The notes under the pieces were generated by a model. The model did no database searches, was not told the origin of the DNA, and worked only from the letters and a program-made list of their open reading frames with translations. Below, in pieces: positions 1-6,197 of a stretch of DNA of 8,109 nucleotides. This stretch comes from a bacterium (GTDB lineage Bacteria; Patescibacteriota; Minisyncoccia; Moranbacterales; UBA2206): contig JAJYJP010000040.1 in assembly GCA_021789395.1 (NCBI GenBank), positions 1 to 8,109 of the forward strand, read 5' to 3'. The number at the start of each line of letters is the position of its first letter. Position 1 is the stretch's first letter. A program made the translations under genes and the position numbers.

Positions 1-179
1 AACTGCGTAAAAAATTATTGGAAGAGGGAATTTATGTCGAAGCAGGGTCTTTGACGGGCTTGGCCGAGGAAGCGCCGGCCGCTTACAAAAATATCCATGA
101 TGTGGTGGACGTAGTCGCTGGCGCCGGCATAGCCAAAAAAGTCGCTTTGCTCAAACCCGTTGCGGTTATAAAAGGATAA
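1..179 (+). CDS. rtcB: RtcB-family RNA ligase, C-terminal end (5' truncated by window)
   Basis: The frame beginning at base 3 is open from the window edge to a TAA at 177-179 and gives 58 residues. It contains the RtcB C-terminal signature GLAEEAPAAYK, then a valine-rich stretch, GAGIAKKVALLKP and a final KG. RtcB is a Mn2+/GTP-dependent cytoplasmic ligase that joins 2',3'-cyclic-phosphate or 3'-phosphate RNA ends to 5'-OH ends in tRNA splicing or RNA repair. In the archaeal enzyme the guanine of GMP is contacted by a tyrosine and by the penultimate lysine, 29 residues apart. Tyr28 and Lys57 of this fragment have the same spacing, so the nucleotide pocket end looks intact. The guanylated histidine and the metal ligands lie upstream of the window. 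The gene converges on comF with 23 bases between the stop codons and no GC-rich terminator. Confidence 0.93.
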   Translation, partial: LRKKLLEEGIYVEAGSLTGLAEEAPAAYKNIHDVVDVVAGAGIAKKVALLKPVAVIKG

Positions 180-202
180 AAAATAAATTTTAAAATTGTT
201 TG
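180..202. other. Convergent rtcB/comF spacer
   Basis: These 23 bases separate two convergent stop codons and are nearly all A and T. They contain the 12-bp palindrome AATTTTAAAATT (186-197). The pair AAATTTT/AAAATTG (185-198) fits the 7-base rhythm of the other tracts here. There is no GC stem of the kind found in intrinsic terminators, so readthrough antisense transcription into the neighbour is possible. Confidence 0.5.
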
Positions 203-937
203 TCAGTCGTTGAATTCCTGTCGGGCGATGACGGCGCCGAAAATTTCTTTCGCGCCTTTTTGTTTGAGGGCTTTGGCGCATTCGATAAGAGTCGAACCGG
301 TCGTGGCGATGTCGTCGACCAATAAGATTCGTTTATTTCTAATGCGATGAGCTTCTGTATCTGTAACTGTGAAAGCGTCCGCCAAGTTTTCTCTTCGTCC
401 GGCGTAATCTTTTGTTTTCATCTGCGGCGGCGTATATCTTTTGCGGAAAAGCAGATCGGAAACGACCGGAATTTCAAAGCCGGGAGTCAGGTTTTTGGCG
501 ATGAAATCTCCCAACAGCTGGGACTGGTTGAAACCGCGCCAACGCAAACGGCGCGGATGGAGCGGAACGGGCACGATGATATCAGGCAGGGGAAGATCGT
601 TTTTAGTTAAGGCCCGAAGCATCATTTCTCCCAGCGGGATGCGCAGGTCGGTAATAAAATTATATTTATAAAGATGGACCAACTTGGAAACATTTTCTTC
701 TTTGTATTTTGTGGCGACTACCAGAGCTTTCAAGGGATAATCTTTTTTGCACCATTGGCAGGTTTTTCCGGATTCCGTGAGGATTTTTTCACACTTGGGG
801 CAGACTTGGAAAGAAAGCGGTTTGATTCGGTTCAAGCAGGATTCGCAAAACCAAACGTCGGGCTGGCCGCAATTAAGGCAAGAGACGGGAAAGAGAGTGT
901 CAAGAATTATATTTTTTGTTTTTTTGAGAATTTTCAA
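203..937 (-). CDS. comF: ComF family phosphoribosyltransferase-like protein with double zinc knuckle
   Basis: The 244-residue protein has normal ComF length and architecture. Two CxxC pairs form each of two zinc knuckles: Cys20/23 with Cys31/34, and Cys46/49 with Cys60/63. The type I phosphoribosyltransferase domain follows, with PVPLHPRRLRWRGFNQS at about 123-139 and the PRPP-binding loop LLVDDIATTGST at 205-216. In naturally competent bacteria ComF (GntX/YhgH in enterics) is a cytoplasmic protein needed for DNA uptake and proposed to work with the PriA/ComFA helicase; its reaction is not established. The only start that keeps the first knuckle is TTG at 935-937. It lies directly after an in-frame TAA, has no Shine-Dalgarno, and is part of a 7-bp repeat tract. 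The stop is TGA. The gene is downstream of clpC on the same strand (103-base gap) and near a type IV pilus operon, which fits competence but does not prove it. Confidence 0.9.
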   Translation of the reverse strand: MKILKKTKNIILDTLFPVSCLNCGQPDVWFCESCLNRIKPLSFQVCPKCEKILTESGKTCQWCKKDYPLKALVVATKYKEENVSKLVHLYKYNFITDLRIPLGEMMLRALTKNDLPLPDIIVPVPLHPRRLRWRGFNQSQLLGDFIAKNLTPGFEIPVVSDLLFRKRYTPPQMKTKDYAGRRENLADAFTVTDTEAHRIRNKRILLVDDIATTGSTLIECAKALKQKGAKEIFGAVIARQEFND

Positions 938-1040
938 TTATCAATGATCAATTTTCATTGGATTTCCAATAAATCAATTTTCAAAACCAACAGATCGATA
1001 AATGAAAAATGATTGTGAATTGTAAATTGAAAATTGTAAA
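931..1040. repeat. Degenerate 7-bp tandem repeats between clpC and comF
   Basis: The gap between the clpC stop and the comF start is largely made of heptamers. At 1013-1040 four plus-strand units follow one another: TTGTGAA, TTGTAAA, TTGAAAA, TTGTAAA. At 931-958 four units of the same type lie in the opposite sense, read on the plus strand as TTTTCAA, TTATCAA, TGATCAA, TTTTCAT. A further TTTTCAA is at 978-984. The two arrays are therefore inverted relative to each other and could pair imperfectly. The left array covers the comF TTG start codon, and the right one stops exactly at the clpC stop codon. Bases 941-947 and 955-961 can form a weak 7-bp hairpin. No GC-rich terminator or clear promoter is seen. 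Low-complexity tracts like this are, to my knowledge, common between genes in Patescibacteria; their role is unknown. Confidence 0.7.
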
Positions 1041-3524
1041 TTATATAATTTTTAGCTTATCTTTCTCGACAGTGGCTGAAATATTGTTATTCCGCATTTT
1101 GCCGTATACGATCATTTCCGCGGCTGGATTCTCAATCATCTCCTGGATATTTTTGCGTACCAGACGGGCGCCTTGATTGAAAGCCAGGCTTTTTTCGGCG
1201 ATGAACATAGAAACTTTTTTGTCGAAAACGAGGCGGATATCTTTTTTAGCCACCCGTCTGCTCAGTTTTTCCAATTCCAGTTTGGCGATCCTTTGCAGAT
1301 CCTTCGTGTCCAGGGAATTGAAAACAAGGATATAGTCCAGGCGATTGATAAGTTCCGGTTTCATTTTACGCTCCAACTCCTTGATGACATTATTCTTGAT
1401 CTGGTTAAATTTTTCGTGCATAGTCCGGTCATGCGATTCCGATTCAAAGCCGACCTTGGAAGCATTGGTAAATTCGTCGGTGCCGGTGTTTGAGGTAAGG
1501 ATGATGATCGTATTTTTGAAACTGACTTGCGTTCCTTCCGCATCGGTCAAAACGCCGTCTTCCAAGATCTGGAGCAGGATATTGTGGACATCCGGGTGGG
1601 CTTTTTCAATCTCGTCAAACAGGATGACTGAATAAGGATTGCGGCGGACTTTTTCTGTCAGGTTGCCGCCTTCGCCGTAGCCGATATAGCCGGCCGGCGA
1701 ACCGATCAGGGCGGAAACGCTGTGACGTTCCATCAGTTCGCTCATGTCGATCTTGATAAGCGCTTTCGGATTGCCGAAAAATTCTTGGGCCAAAATTTTG
1801 GCGGTCAGGGTTTTGCCGACGCCGGTCGGACCGAGAAATAGAAATGATCCGATCGGTCGGTCAGGATTGGCGATGCCGGATTGGGCGCGTAGCAACGTAT
1901 TGGAAAGTTTTTCCATCGCTTCTTTCTGCCCGATAATTTGGGCGTCAAGAATTTTTTGGATATTTTTAATCTTAACATTTTTTTCTTGCGAAAGTTTTTC
2001 CATCGGAACTCCTGAAATTTTGGAAATCGTTTCAATGATATCGGAAGTTTGGATCTCGATCCGACGTTTTTTTTCCGCGGCCAGCCGGTCTTGTTGCATC
2101 GTCTTTATTTTTTCCTCCAGCTCTTTTTCCTGCCGCCGCAGTTCGATCGCTTGTTCATAATCTTCGTCGGAAACCAGCCGTTCTTTTTTGCTGAAAAGTT
2201 CGGTTTTGACTTTTTCCAGTTCCTTGATTTTCTTGAGAAAATCAGAAACTTTGAACCGAGAGCGGATGTTGGAAGCGGTTTCGTCGATCACGTCGATCGC
2301 TTTGTCGGGCAAGAACCGGTTTTGGATGTATTGGACGGAAAGTTCGATCGCCAACGCAATGGCTTCGGCAGAAATGGAAACATTGTGAAATTCTTCATAG
2401 TTTTCTTTGATGCCAAGAAGTATCTTTTTGGTTTCTTCCATTGTTGATTCTTTGATATGGACCGGCTGGAAACGCCGTTCAAGCGCGGCGTCTTTTTCGA
2501 TATGTTTTTTGTATTCGGCAAATGTAGTGGCGCCGATCAGTTGGATCTCGCCGCGCGCCAGAGCCGGTTTGATGATGTTGGCCAGATCCAGGCTGCCGGC
2601 GACGTTTCCGGCACCGACGATGTTGTGGATCTCGTCTATAAAAAGGATAACGTCCTTGTTGGTCGAAGCCTCCTTGATTATTTCCTTGAGGCGGGATTCG
2701 AATTCTCCACGGAAACTGGTGCCGGCGATGAGTTGGGCGATATCCAAATTCATGATACGCCTGCCGTAAAGGGAAGCCGGGACATTGCCAGCATTTATTA
2801 AATTGGCCAATCCGGAAATGAGAGCAGTTTTGCCGACGCCCGGATCGCCCACTAGCAACGGATTATTTTTATTCTTTCTTCCTAATATATTGATAATGCG
2901 GTCGATTTCTTTTTCTCTTCCGATAACGATTTCTTTTTTGTTTTCAGTTTCAACATTGACATTGGTGCAAAATTTATCGATAAAAGGCGTGGGCGAGGAA
3001 GATCCTGCTTTTTGTTTGTGGATGATTGTTTCGGGAATGTTGAATAATTTGGAAATTTGGGAAAGTTGGTCGGGTTCGAACAAAGACTTGATCGCTTGCT
3101 TGGTTTTTTTAATTTCGGCTTTCGAAAGGATCTCGTTGATAATTTTGTCGTTCGATCCGAGCAGGGCGTAGGCAAGGTGTTCAGTGCCGACGTAAGAGTA
3201 TCCGAAATCTTTGGCGATCGAAAAAGCGGCGACAAGTGTTTTTTTAAGTCCGGCGGAAGGCGCAAGGACTTTGTCTTCCAATCCGGGAGAATTTTCTTTC
3301 AATAATTTTTGGAAAGCTTCCTTGCTCAGTCCGAAGTCGGTCAGAATGCTGCTGCCCACACTGCCTTTTTCCGCAAAAATGGCGAACAGTAGGTGACTGT
3401 TTCCTATCTCGCCATATTCAAGATCGTGGGCGATTTCAGTGGCTTTGAACAGGGCGCTTTTGGCGTGGTTAGTCAGTTTTTTATGGGCTTTGTGATAAGC
3501 CTCTTTATCGAATGAGTTTAGCAT
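1041..3524 (-). CDS. clpC: ClpC-type AAA+ unfoldase (ATP-binding subunit of Clp protease)
   Basis: A cytoplasmic Hsp100 ATPase of 827 residues from ATG 3522-3524, close to the usual ClpC length of about 810. Residues from this start, in order: double Clp-N repeat (about 1-145); D1 with Walker A GDPGVGKT 226-233, pore loop GTSFRGEFE near 268-276, Walker B VILFIDE 292-298 and arginine-finger pair LERRF near 348-352; a coiled UVR-like middle segment (about 430-490); D2 with Walker A GPTGVGKT 565-572, pore loop GYIGYGEGG near 612-620, Walker B VILFDE 633-638 and NRLD near 727-730. The VGF at 691-693 matches the ClpP-docking loop of ClpC, so it should feed unfolded substrates to ClpP encoded elsewhere. 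The middle segment is short like ClpC, not long as in ClpB. An upstream TTG (3573-3575) would add 17 residues, but that TTG is the first half of a TTGACA -35 box, and the Clp-N homology begins after the ATG. The ATG lacks a Shine-Dalgarno. No CIRCE element is seen. Confidence 0.93.
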   Translation of the reverse strand: MLNSFDKEAYHKAHKKLTNHAKSALFKATEIAHDLEYGEIGNSHLLFAIFAEKGSVGSSILTDFGLSKEAFQKLLKENSPGLEDKVLAPSAGLKKTLVAAFSIAKDFGYSYVGTEHLAYALLGSNDKIINEILSKAEIKKTKQAIKSLFEPDQLSQISKLFNIPETIIHKQKAGSSSPTPFIDKFCTNVNVETENKKEIVIGREKEIDRIINILGRKNKNNPLLVGDPGVGKTALISGLANLINAGNVPASLYGRRIMNLDIAQLIAGTSFRGEFESRLKEIIKEASTNKDVILFIDEIHNIVGAGNVAGSLDLANIIKPALARGEIQLIGATTFAEYKKHIEKDAALERRFQPVHIKESTMEETKKILLGIKENYEEFHNVSISAEAIALAIELSVQYIQNRFLPDKAIDVIDETASNIRSRFKVSDFLKKIKELEKVKTELFSKKERLVSDEDYEQAIELRRQEKELEEKIKTMQQDRLAAEKKRRIEIQTSDIIETISKISGVPMEKLSQEKNVKIKNIQKILDAQIIGQKEAMEKLSNTLLRAQSGIANPDRPIGSFLFLGPTGVGKTLTAKILAQEFFGNPKALIKIDMSELMERHSVSALIGSPAGYIGYGEGGNLTEKVRRNPYSVILFDEIEKAHPDVHNILLQILEDGVLTDAEGTQVSFKNTIIILTSNTGTDEFTNASKVGFESESHDRTMHEKFNQIKNNVIKELERKMKPELINRLDYILVFNSLDTKDLQRIAKLELEKLSRRVAKKDIRLVFDKKVSMFIAEKSLAFNQGARLVRKNIQEMIENPAAEMIVYGKMRNNNISATVEKDKLKII

Positions 3525-3546
3525 AAATTTAAAATATTCATAACTT

Positions 3547-3575
3547 AGTTTATTTTTAAAAGCGAGGTATGTCAA
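3547..3575 (-). promoter_or_regulatory. Putative sigma70-type promoter of clpC
   Basis: On the minus strand a perfect -35 hexamer TTGACA (3575-3570) is followed, after exactly 17 bases, by TAAACT (3552-3547), which matches TATAAT at four of six positions. Transcription would start near 3540 and leave a leader of about 16 bases before the ATG at 3524. This is a prediction from consensus and spacing. Confidence 0.6.
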
Positions 3576-3664
3576 CCTGGCTCAAATGACATTGTTAATA
3601 CTACAGCGCTTTGTTATTTTTATTCATATTTTTTTAATATTTTTTTGAAAGGTAAAAAAGCTCA

Positions 3665-3673
3665 TGTGGATAA
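3665..3673 (-). promoter_or_regulatory. Single perfect DnaA-box match
   Basis: TGTGGATAA on the plus strand is the complement of TTATCCACA, the high-affinity DnaA box of many bacteria. It lies about ten bases upstream of the predicted pilM -35 element and beside the phased T-tracts. I found no second perfect copy in the window, so it may be a regulatory site or chance rather than part of an origin. Confidence 0.35.
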
Positions 3674-3682
3674 CTGTTGTTG

Positions 3683-3711
3683 TCGTCAGGATTCTAAAAA
3701 TGTGATATAAT
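3683..3711 (+). promoter_or_regulatory. Putative extended -10 promoter of the pilM operon
   Basis: A perfect TATAAT at 3706-3711 is preceded by TG at 3703-3704, giving the extended -10 form TGATATAAT. Seventeen bases upstream is TCGTCA (3683-3688), a four-of-six match to TTGACA. Transcription would begin near 3718, leaving an A-rich leader of about 27 bases before pilM. It is the best promoter candidate for the downstream pilus genes. Confidence 0.65.
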
Positions 3712-3744
3712 AAAAATCGATAATCAAGTAAAATAAAAATAAAA

Positions 3745-4836
3745 ATGTTTGGCCTCGGAAAAAATAGTTTTCTTGGCATAGATGTGGGCACGTCGGCAAT
3801 CAAAGTCGTTGAAGTTAAAGTAAAAAACAAAAAACCGGTGCTTTCCAATTATGCCTGGGTAGGCTTAGAGAGCTTTTCTGGCGAGGATGAAAAGACGATT
3901 GAAACTGAAACCGGCTGGTCAGCTTATTTGAAACAATTAATAAAAGCTTCCAAAATCAAAAGCCGTAACGCGTATGTTTCCATTCCAGCTTTCGGCGGCT
4001 TGATAACGCTTATTGAGTTTCCTGAAATGTCCAAAGGAGAATTGGATCAGGCGATAAAGTTCGAAGCCCATAAATATATACCGACTTCGCTTGACGATAT
4101 TGTTTTAAGCTGGGACATTGTCGGAACAAAAAACGAAGTGAAGTTGCCCAATAACAATCCTTCATCTGAGCAGCAACCGCCATCCGCGCAGAAAGTGCAG
4201 GTACTCCTCGTGGCGGCGCCAAAGACGCGGGTGGCAAAATCGGAAAAACTCATCAGGGATGTCGGCTTGAATTTGAAATCTATCGAAATAGAGAGTTTTG
4301 CCATTGTCAGATCTTTGGTTGGAAACGATCAGGGCAATTTTGTCATTGTCGATATCGGATCGCGCGTTTGTAACATTGTTCTGGTGGAAAAGGGCGTCAT
4401 CAAGGTTAATCGCAACATTGATGCCGGAGGAAAAGACATTACTAAAACTGTTGCGCGCAGCTTTGGAGTGGAGGAAGAGAGGGCGGAAGAAATGAAAATT
4501 ATTGGGCAGAATTTTCTGGAGGAGGAAATGAAGATGACATTCCCGGCGTTGGAGAATATTGCTGGAGAAATTAAAAGAGTGTTAAGCGCTTACTATAAAG
4601 ACGACCAAGTCGATCAGGTTGACAGCATAATCTTGTCGGGAGGAACAGCCAATCTGAAAGGAGTGGAAAAATATTTCAACGATGCTTTGAAAATAAAGAC
4701 GACGATTGGAAATCCGTTAGGAAGGATCGAGTATGATAAAAAGTTGGAATCCAAACTAAAAACTCTCAAGCCGCAATTGACTGTGGCTGTCGGATTGGCG
4801 TTAAAAGGGGTGGAGGAATATTTAAAAAATAAATAG
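3745..4836 (+). CDS. pilM: Type IV pilus assembly protein PilM (actin-like ATPase)
   Basis: The 363-residue protein matches PilM in length and motifs. The actin-fold phosphate-1 loop FLGIDVGTSAIKVVEV is at 9-24. A typical PilM stretch, SIPAFGGLITLIEFPEMSKGE, falls at about 79-99, followed by a pilus-type segment around AIKFEAHKYIPTSLDD. The phosphate-2 loop VDIGSRVCNIVLVEKG is at 202-217 and the adenosine motif LSGGTANLKG at 298-307. PilM is a cytoplasmic ATP-binding ring component that binds the N-terminal tail of PilN and couples the inner-membrane alignment complex to the motor. The phosphate-2 loop has Cys where many relatives have Thr or Ser, and residues 134-149 form an Asn/Pro/Gln/Ser-rich loop. 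The start follows an A-rich leader without a Shine-Dalgarno. It is the first gene of the operon, 34 bases before pilN. FtsA is the nearest alternative family, but the neighbours and the short length favour PilM. Confidence 0.94.
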   Translation: MFGLGKNSFLGIDVGTSAIKVVEVKVKNKKPVLSNYAWVGLESFSGEDEKTIETETGWSAYLKQLIKASKIKSRNAYVSIPAFGGLITLIEFPEMSKGELDQAIKFEAHKYIPTSLDDIVLSWDIVGTKNEVKLPNNNPSSEQQPPSAQKVQVLLVAAPKTRVAKSEKLIRDVGLNLKSIEIESFAIVRSLVGNDQGNFVIVDIGSRVCNIVLVEKGVIKVNRNIDAGGKDITKTVARSFGVEEERAEEMKIIGQNFLEEEMKMTFPALENIAGEIKRVLSAYYKDDQVDQVDSIILSGGTANLKGVEKYFNDALKIKTTIGNPLGRIEYDKKLESKLKTLKPQLTVAVGLALKGVEEYLKNK

Positions 4837-4849
4837 CTTAATAATTTTC

Positions 4850-4861
4850 GGGCTGCGGCCC
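4850..4861 (+). other. GC hairpin before pilN
   Basis: GGGC (4850-4853) and GCCC (4858-4861) can pair around the loop TGCG in an otherwise AT-rich 34-base gap. The stem ends nine bases before the pilN ATG and is followed by CTAGAAAAAT, not by a T-run, so it does not look like a terminator. No Shine-Dalgarno is seen. It may position the ribosome or stabilise an mRNA end. Confidence 0.4.
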
Positions 4862-4870
4862 TAGAAAAAT

Positions 4871-5377
4871 ATGGTTAACATAAATTTAACAACAGCTGAT
4901 GCGGCGAGCAATAAGAAGGTTGATCTTACTAAGGACATCCCGCTTTTAATAGTGGTGTTGATTTTGGCGGTTATCGTGTACGCCGGACTGATGATTTATG
5001 GAAGAACTTTGAGCGATAAGATTCAGGGAATGAATGTGGAATTATCCAGCCGGACGAACCAGCTCGAAAATAGTTCTAAAGATGTGATGAATTTTCAAAA
5101 CAGACTAGTGTCGGCCAATGGATTGTTGGCGCAAAAAGATGAGGCGAAAGCTACTTTGGGCGAACTTGAAAAAGACATAATTCCTGGAGTATATGTCGAA
5201 TCCTATCAATATTCCTCCCAAAGCGGATTGGATCTGACTTGTGTTGCTGATAATTTTGATGATATGGCCAAGCAGATCTTAAGTTTTAAAAATTCTGCCA
5301 ATTACGCGGCGACCGTCGGTAAATCCGATATGAACAACGGAAAAATAGAGTTTGATATAAATTTGAAAGATAAATAA
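4871..5377 (+). CDS. pilN: PilN-like type IV pilus inner-membrane protein
   Basis: A 168-residue bitopic protein recognised by architecture and position more than by strong sequence signature. The N-terminus MVNINLTTAD keeps the INL core of the conserved PilN tail INLLP, which inserts into a groove of PilM. One hydrophobic helix spans about 23-43. A polar heptad-like helix (about 47-100) suits the PilN/PilO coiled coil. A small alpha/beta C-terminal domain (about 105-168) would be the ferredoxin-like fold on the outer face of the membrane. It is slightly shorter than typical PilN (around 180-200). The ATG has no Shine-Dalgarno and follows a small GC hairpin. Its place between pilM and pilO supports the call; many pipelines would call it hypothetical. 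Confidence 0.8.
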   Translation: MVNINLTTADAASNKKVDLTKDIPLLIVVLILAVIVYAGLMIYGRTLSDKIQGMNVELSSRTNQLENSSKDVMNFQNRLVSANGLLAQKDEAKATLGELEKDIIPGVYVESYQYSSQSGLDLTCVADNFDDMAKQILSFKNSANYAATVGKSDMNNGKIEFDINLKDK

Positions 5378-5394
5378 AAAATAATTTTTTTAAA

Positions 5395-5410
5395 TCCGAT
5401 TTTGTCGGAG
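5395..5410 (+). promoter_or_regulatory. Hairpin overlapping the pilO ribosome-binding site
   Basis: TCCGA (5395-5399) and TCGGA (5405-5409) form a perfect 5-bp stem with a TTTTG loop. The downstream arm overlaps GGAG (5407-5410), seven bases before the pilO ATG. That GGAG is the only well-placed Shine-Dalgarno core at any start in the window. Pairing would hide it, so pilO translation could depend on opening of the stem, for example by ribosomes finishing pilN 18 bases upstream. The stem is short and its in vivo stability is uncertain. Confidence 0.45.
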
Positions 5411-5417
5411 CAAAAAT

Positions 5418-6188
5418 ATGAAATTAAAAGTTTTATTAACGCCGGTACTGATAGTCGTCATCGTGGTTTTTATCATATGGGTTATCGTCCCCAGTTTTAT
5501 GGCCATCCAGACCCAGCTCAAAAATCAGAGCGATTTGCAGAGCAAGTTGTCGGATATCCAGACTAAGACCGTCATGGCTGGCAAGTTGGCACAGGAGCTT
5601 TCGGCTAGCGCGGCGCAAGAAGACTCACTTAATAACTATCTGCCTGATTCCAGAAAAGTAGAGGATATTGTCAGCGAATTGAATTCTGTTGCCGATAACT
5701 CCGGAGTTTCTATTAGCAACCTCTCTCTGGATCAATCACAGGGTAATATTGGTACGGCAATGAGTCCGGCGGCAAATGCTCAAACGGCGACAAGCCCGAG
5801 CGGCAAGCCTGTAAGTTTCGATGTCGATTATGGGATTATCGGCAGTTACAGCAATATCAAATCGGTCATTGAGGAATTGTCCAAGCTTGCAAGATTTAAT
5901 AGCATCGATTCTTTAAAAATCACGGAAGCATCCAGTGGTTCCGGTCAGTCCAGCGCTCCTAGCCAAGGCGCTGCTACCAATTCGGCCCCGCAAAATTATT
6001 TACAGGCGGATATGACCCTAGTTTTCAATTATCTTCCGAATACCGGAGTGGCTGACATCAGCAATTCAATTTTTACTAGCGGAAATTTCGATATGTCGGT
6101 TGTGGACAATATTAAAAATAAGACTAATGCCAACGCGGCGGAAGTGAGCGTGGGAACGGCAGGTACGACTAATCCGTTCCTTCCGTAA
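5418..6188 (+). CDS. pilO: PilO-like type IV pilus inner-membrane protein
   Basis: The 256-residue protein starts with a short MKLK tail and a strongly hydrophobic helix (about 5-25). A coiled-coil-like segment follows (about 30-65), then the PilO-like region with LPDSRKVEDIVSELNSVADNSGV (75-97) and VSFDVDYGIIGSYSNIKSVIEELSKLARF (132-160). This is the usual PilO pattern, in which the domain folds outside the membrane and pairs with PilN to align the pilus machinery. It is longer than many PilO proteins (about 200). Extra material comprises a Ser/Ala/Gln/Thr-rich stretch near 105-130, a Ser/Gly/Ala/Gln-rich linker near 171-192, and a C-terminal tail (about 207-256) ending TNPFLP. The tail end resembles the xDPFxP element of PilP proteins. 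GGAG seven bases upstream supports the start. The gene is 40 bases after pilN and 9 before pilB. Confidence 0.82.
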   Translation: MKLKVLLTPVLIVVIVVFIIWVIVPSFMAIQTQLKNQSDLQSKLSDIQTKTVMAGKLAQELSASAAQEDSLNNYLPDSRKVEDIVSELNSVADNSGVSISNLSLDQSQGNIGTAMSPAANAQTATSPSGKPVSFDVDYGIIGSYSNIKSVIEELSKLARFNSIDSLKITEASSGSGQSSAPSQGAATNSAPQNYLQADMTLVFNYLPNTGVADISNSIFTSGNFDMSVVDNIKNKTNANAAEVSVGTAGTTNPFLP

Positions 6189-6197
6189 TTTATTGCA

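Larger units (their letters stand above)
3525..3744. other. Divergent clpC/pilM control region with phased T-tracts
   Basis: This 220-bp gap between divergent genes carries the two promoters and a DnaA box listed separately. In its centre is an 11-bp direct repeat, ATATTTTTTTA then ATATTTTTTTG (3626-3647). It places two T7 runs one helical turn apart, with a T5 run just upstream (3617-3621) and an A6 run downstream (3654-3659). Such phased tracts normally bend DNA. No hairpin terminator is present or needed. The short minus-strand reading frame that overlaps pilM here shows no protein-like features. Confidence 0.55.

Noticed and set aside
15..281. Minus-strand 88-residue open frame across the rtcB end
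   Set aside because: It is antisense to the clear RtcB C-terminus and overlaps the comF end; the peptide has no recognisable motif and low-complexity content.
1744..2160. Plus-strand frame of 138 residues inside clpC
   Set aside because: It is antisense to the clpC middle and second ATPase region, Ser/Phe/Ile-rich, with no motif; typical of a shadow frame.
1041..3524. clpB as the identity of the AAA+ gene
   Set aside because: The middle segment is short and UVR-like, and a VGF ClpP-docking loop is present; both point to ClpC rather than the ClpP-independent ClpB.
3576..3621. CIRCE/HrcA or CtsR heat-shock operator upstream of clpC
   Set aside because: No TTAGCACTC inverted repeat or CtsR heptad repeat is visible; the AGCGCT near 3606 is just a short palindrome.
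3525..3744. Replication origin
   Set aside because: Only one perfect DnaA box is present and dnaA/dnaN are not adjacent; the bent DNA and single box are reported as a finding only.
3624..3848. Minus-strand 74-residue frame in the clpC/pilM gap
   Set aside because: It runs antisense through the pilM start and promoter, is Phe/Ile/Lys-rich from AT-rich DNA, and has no start signal or homology I recognise.
4850..4870. Possible intrinsic terminator between pilM and pilN
   Set aside because: The stem is only four base pairs and is followed by A residues, not a T-run, so termination is unlikely.
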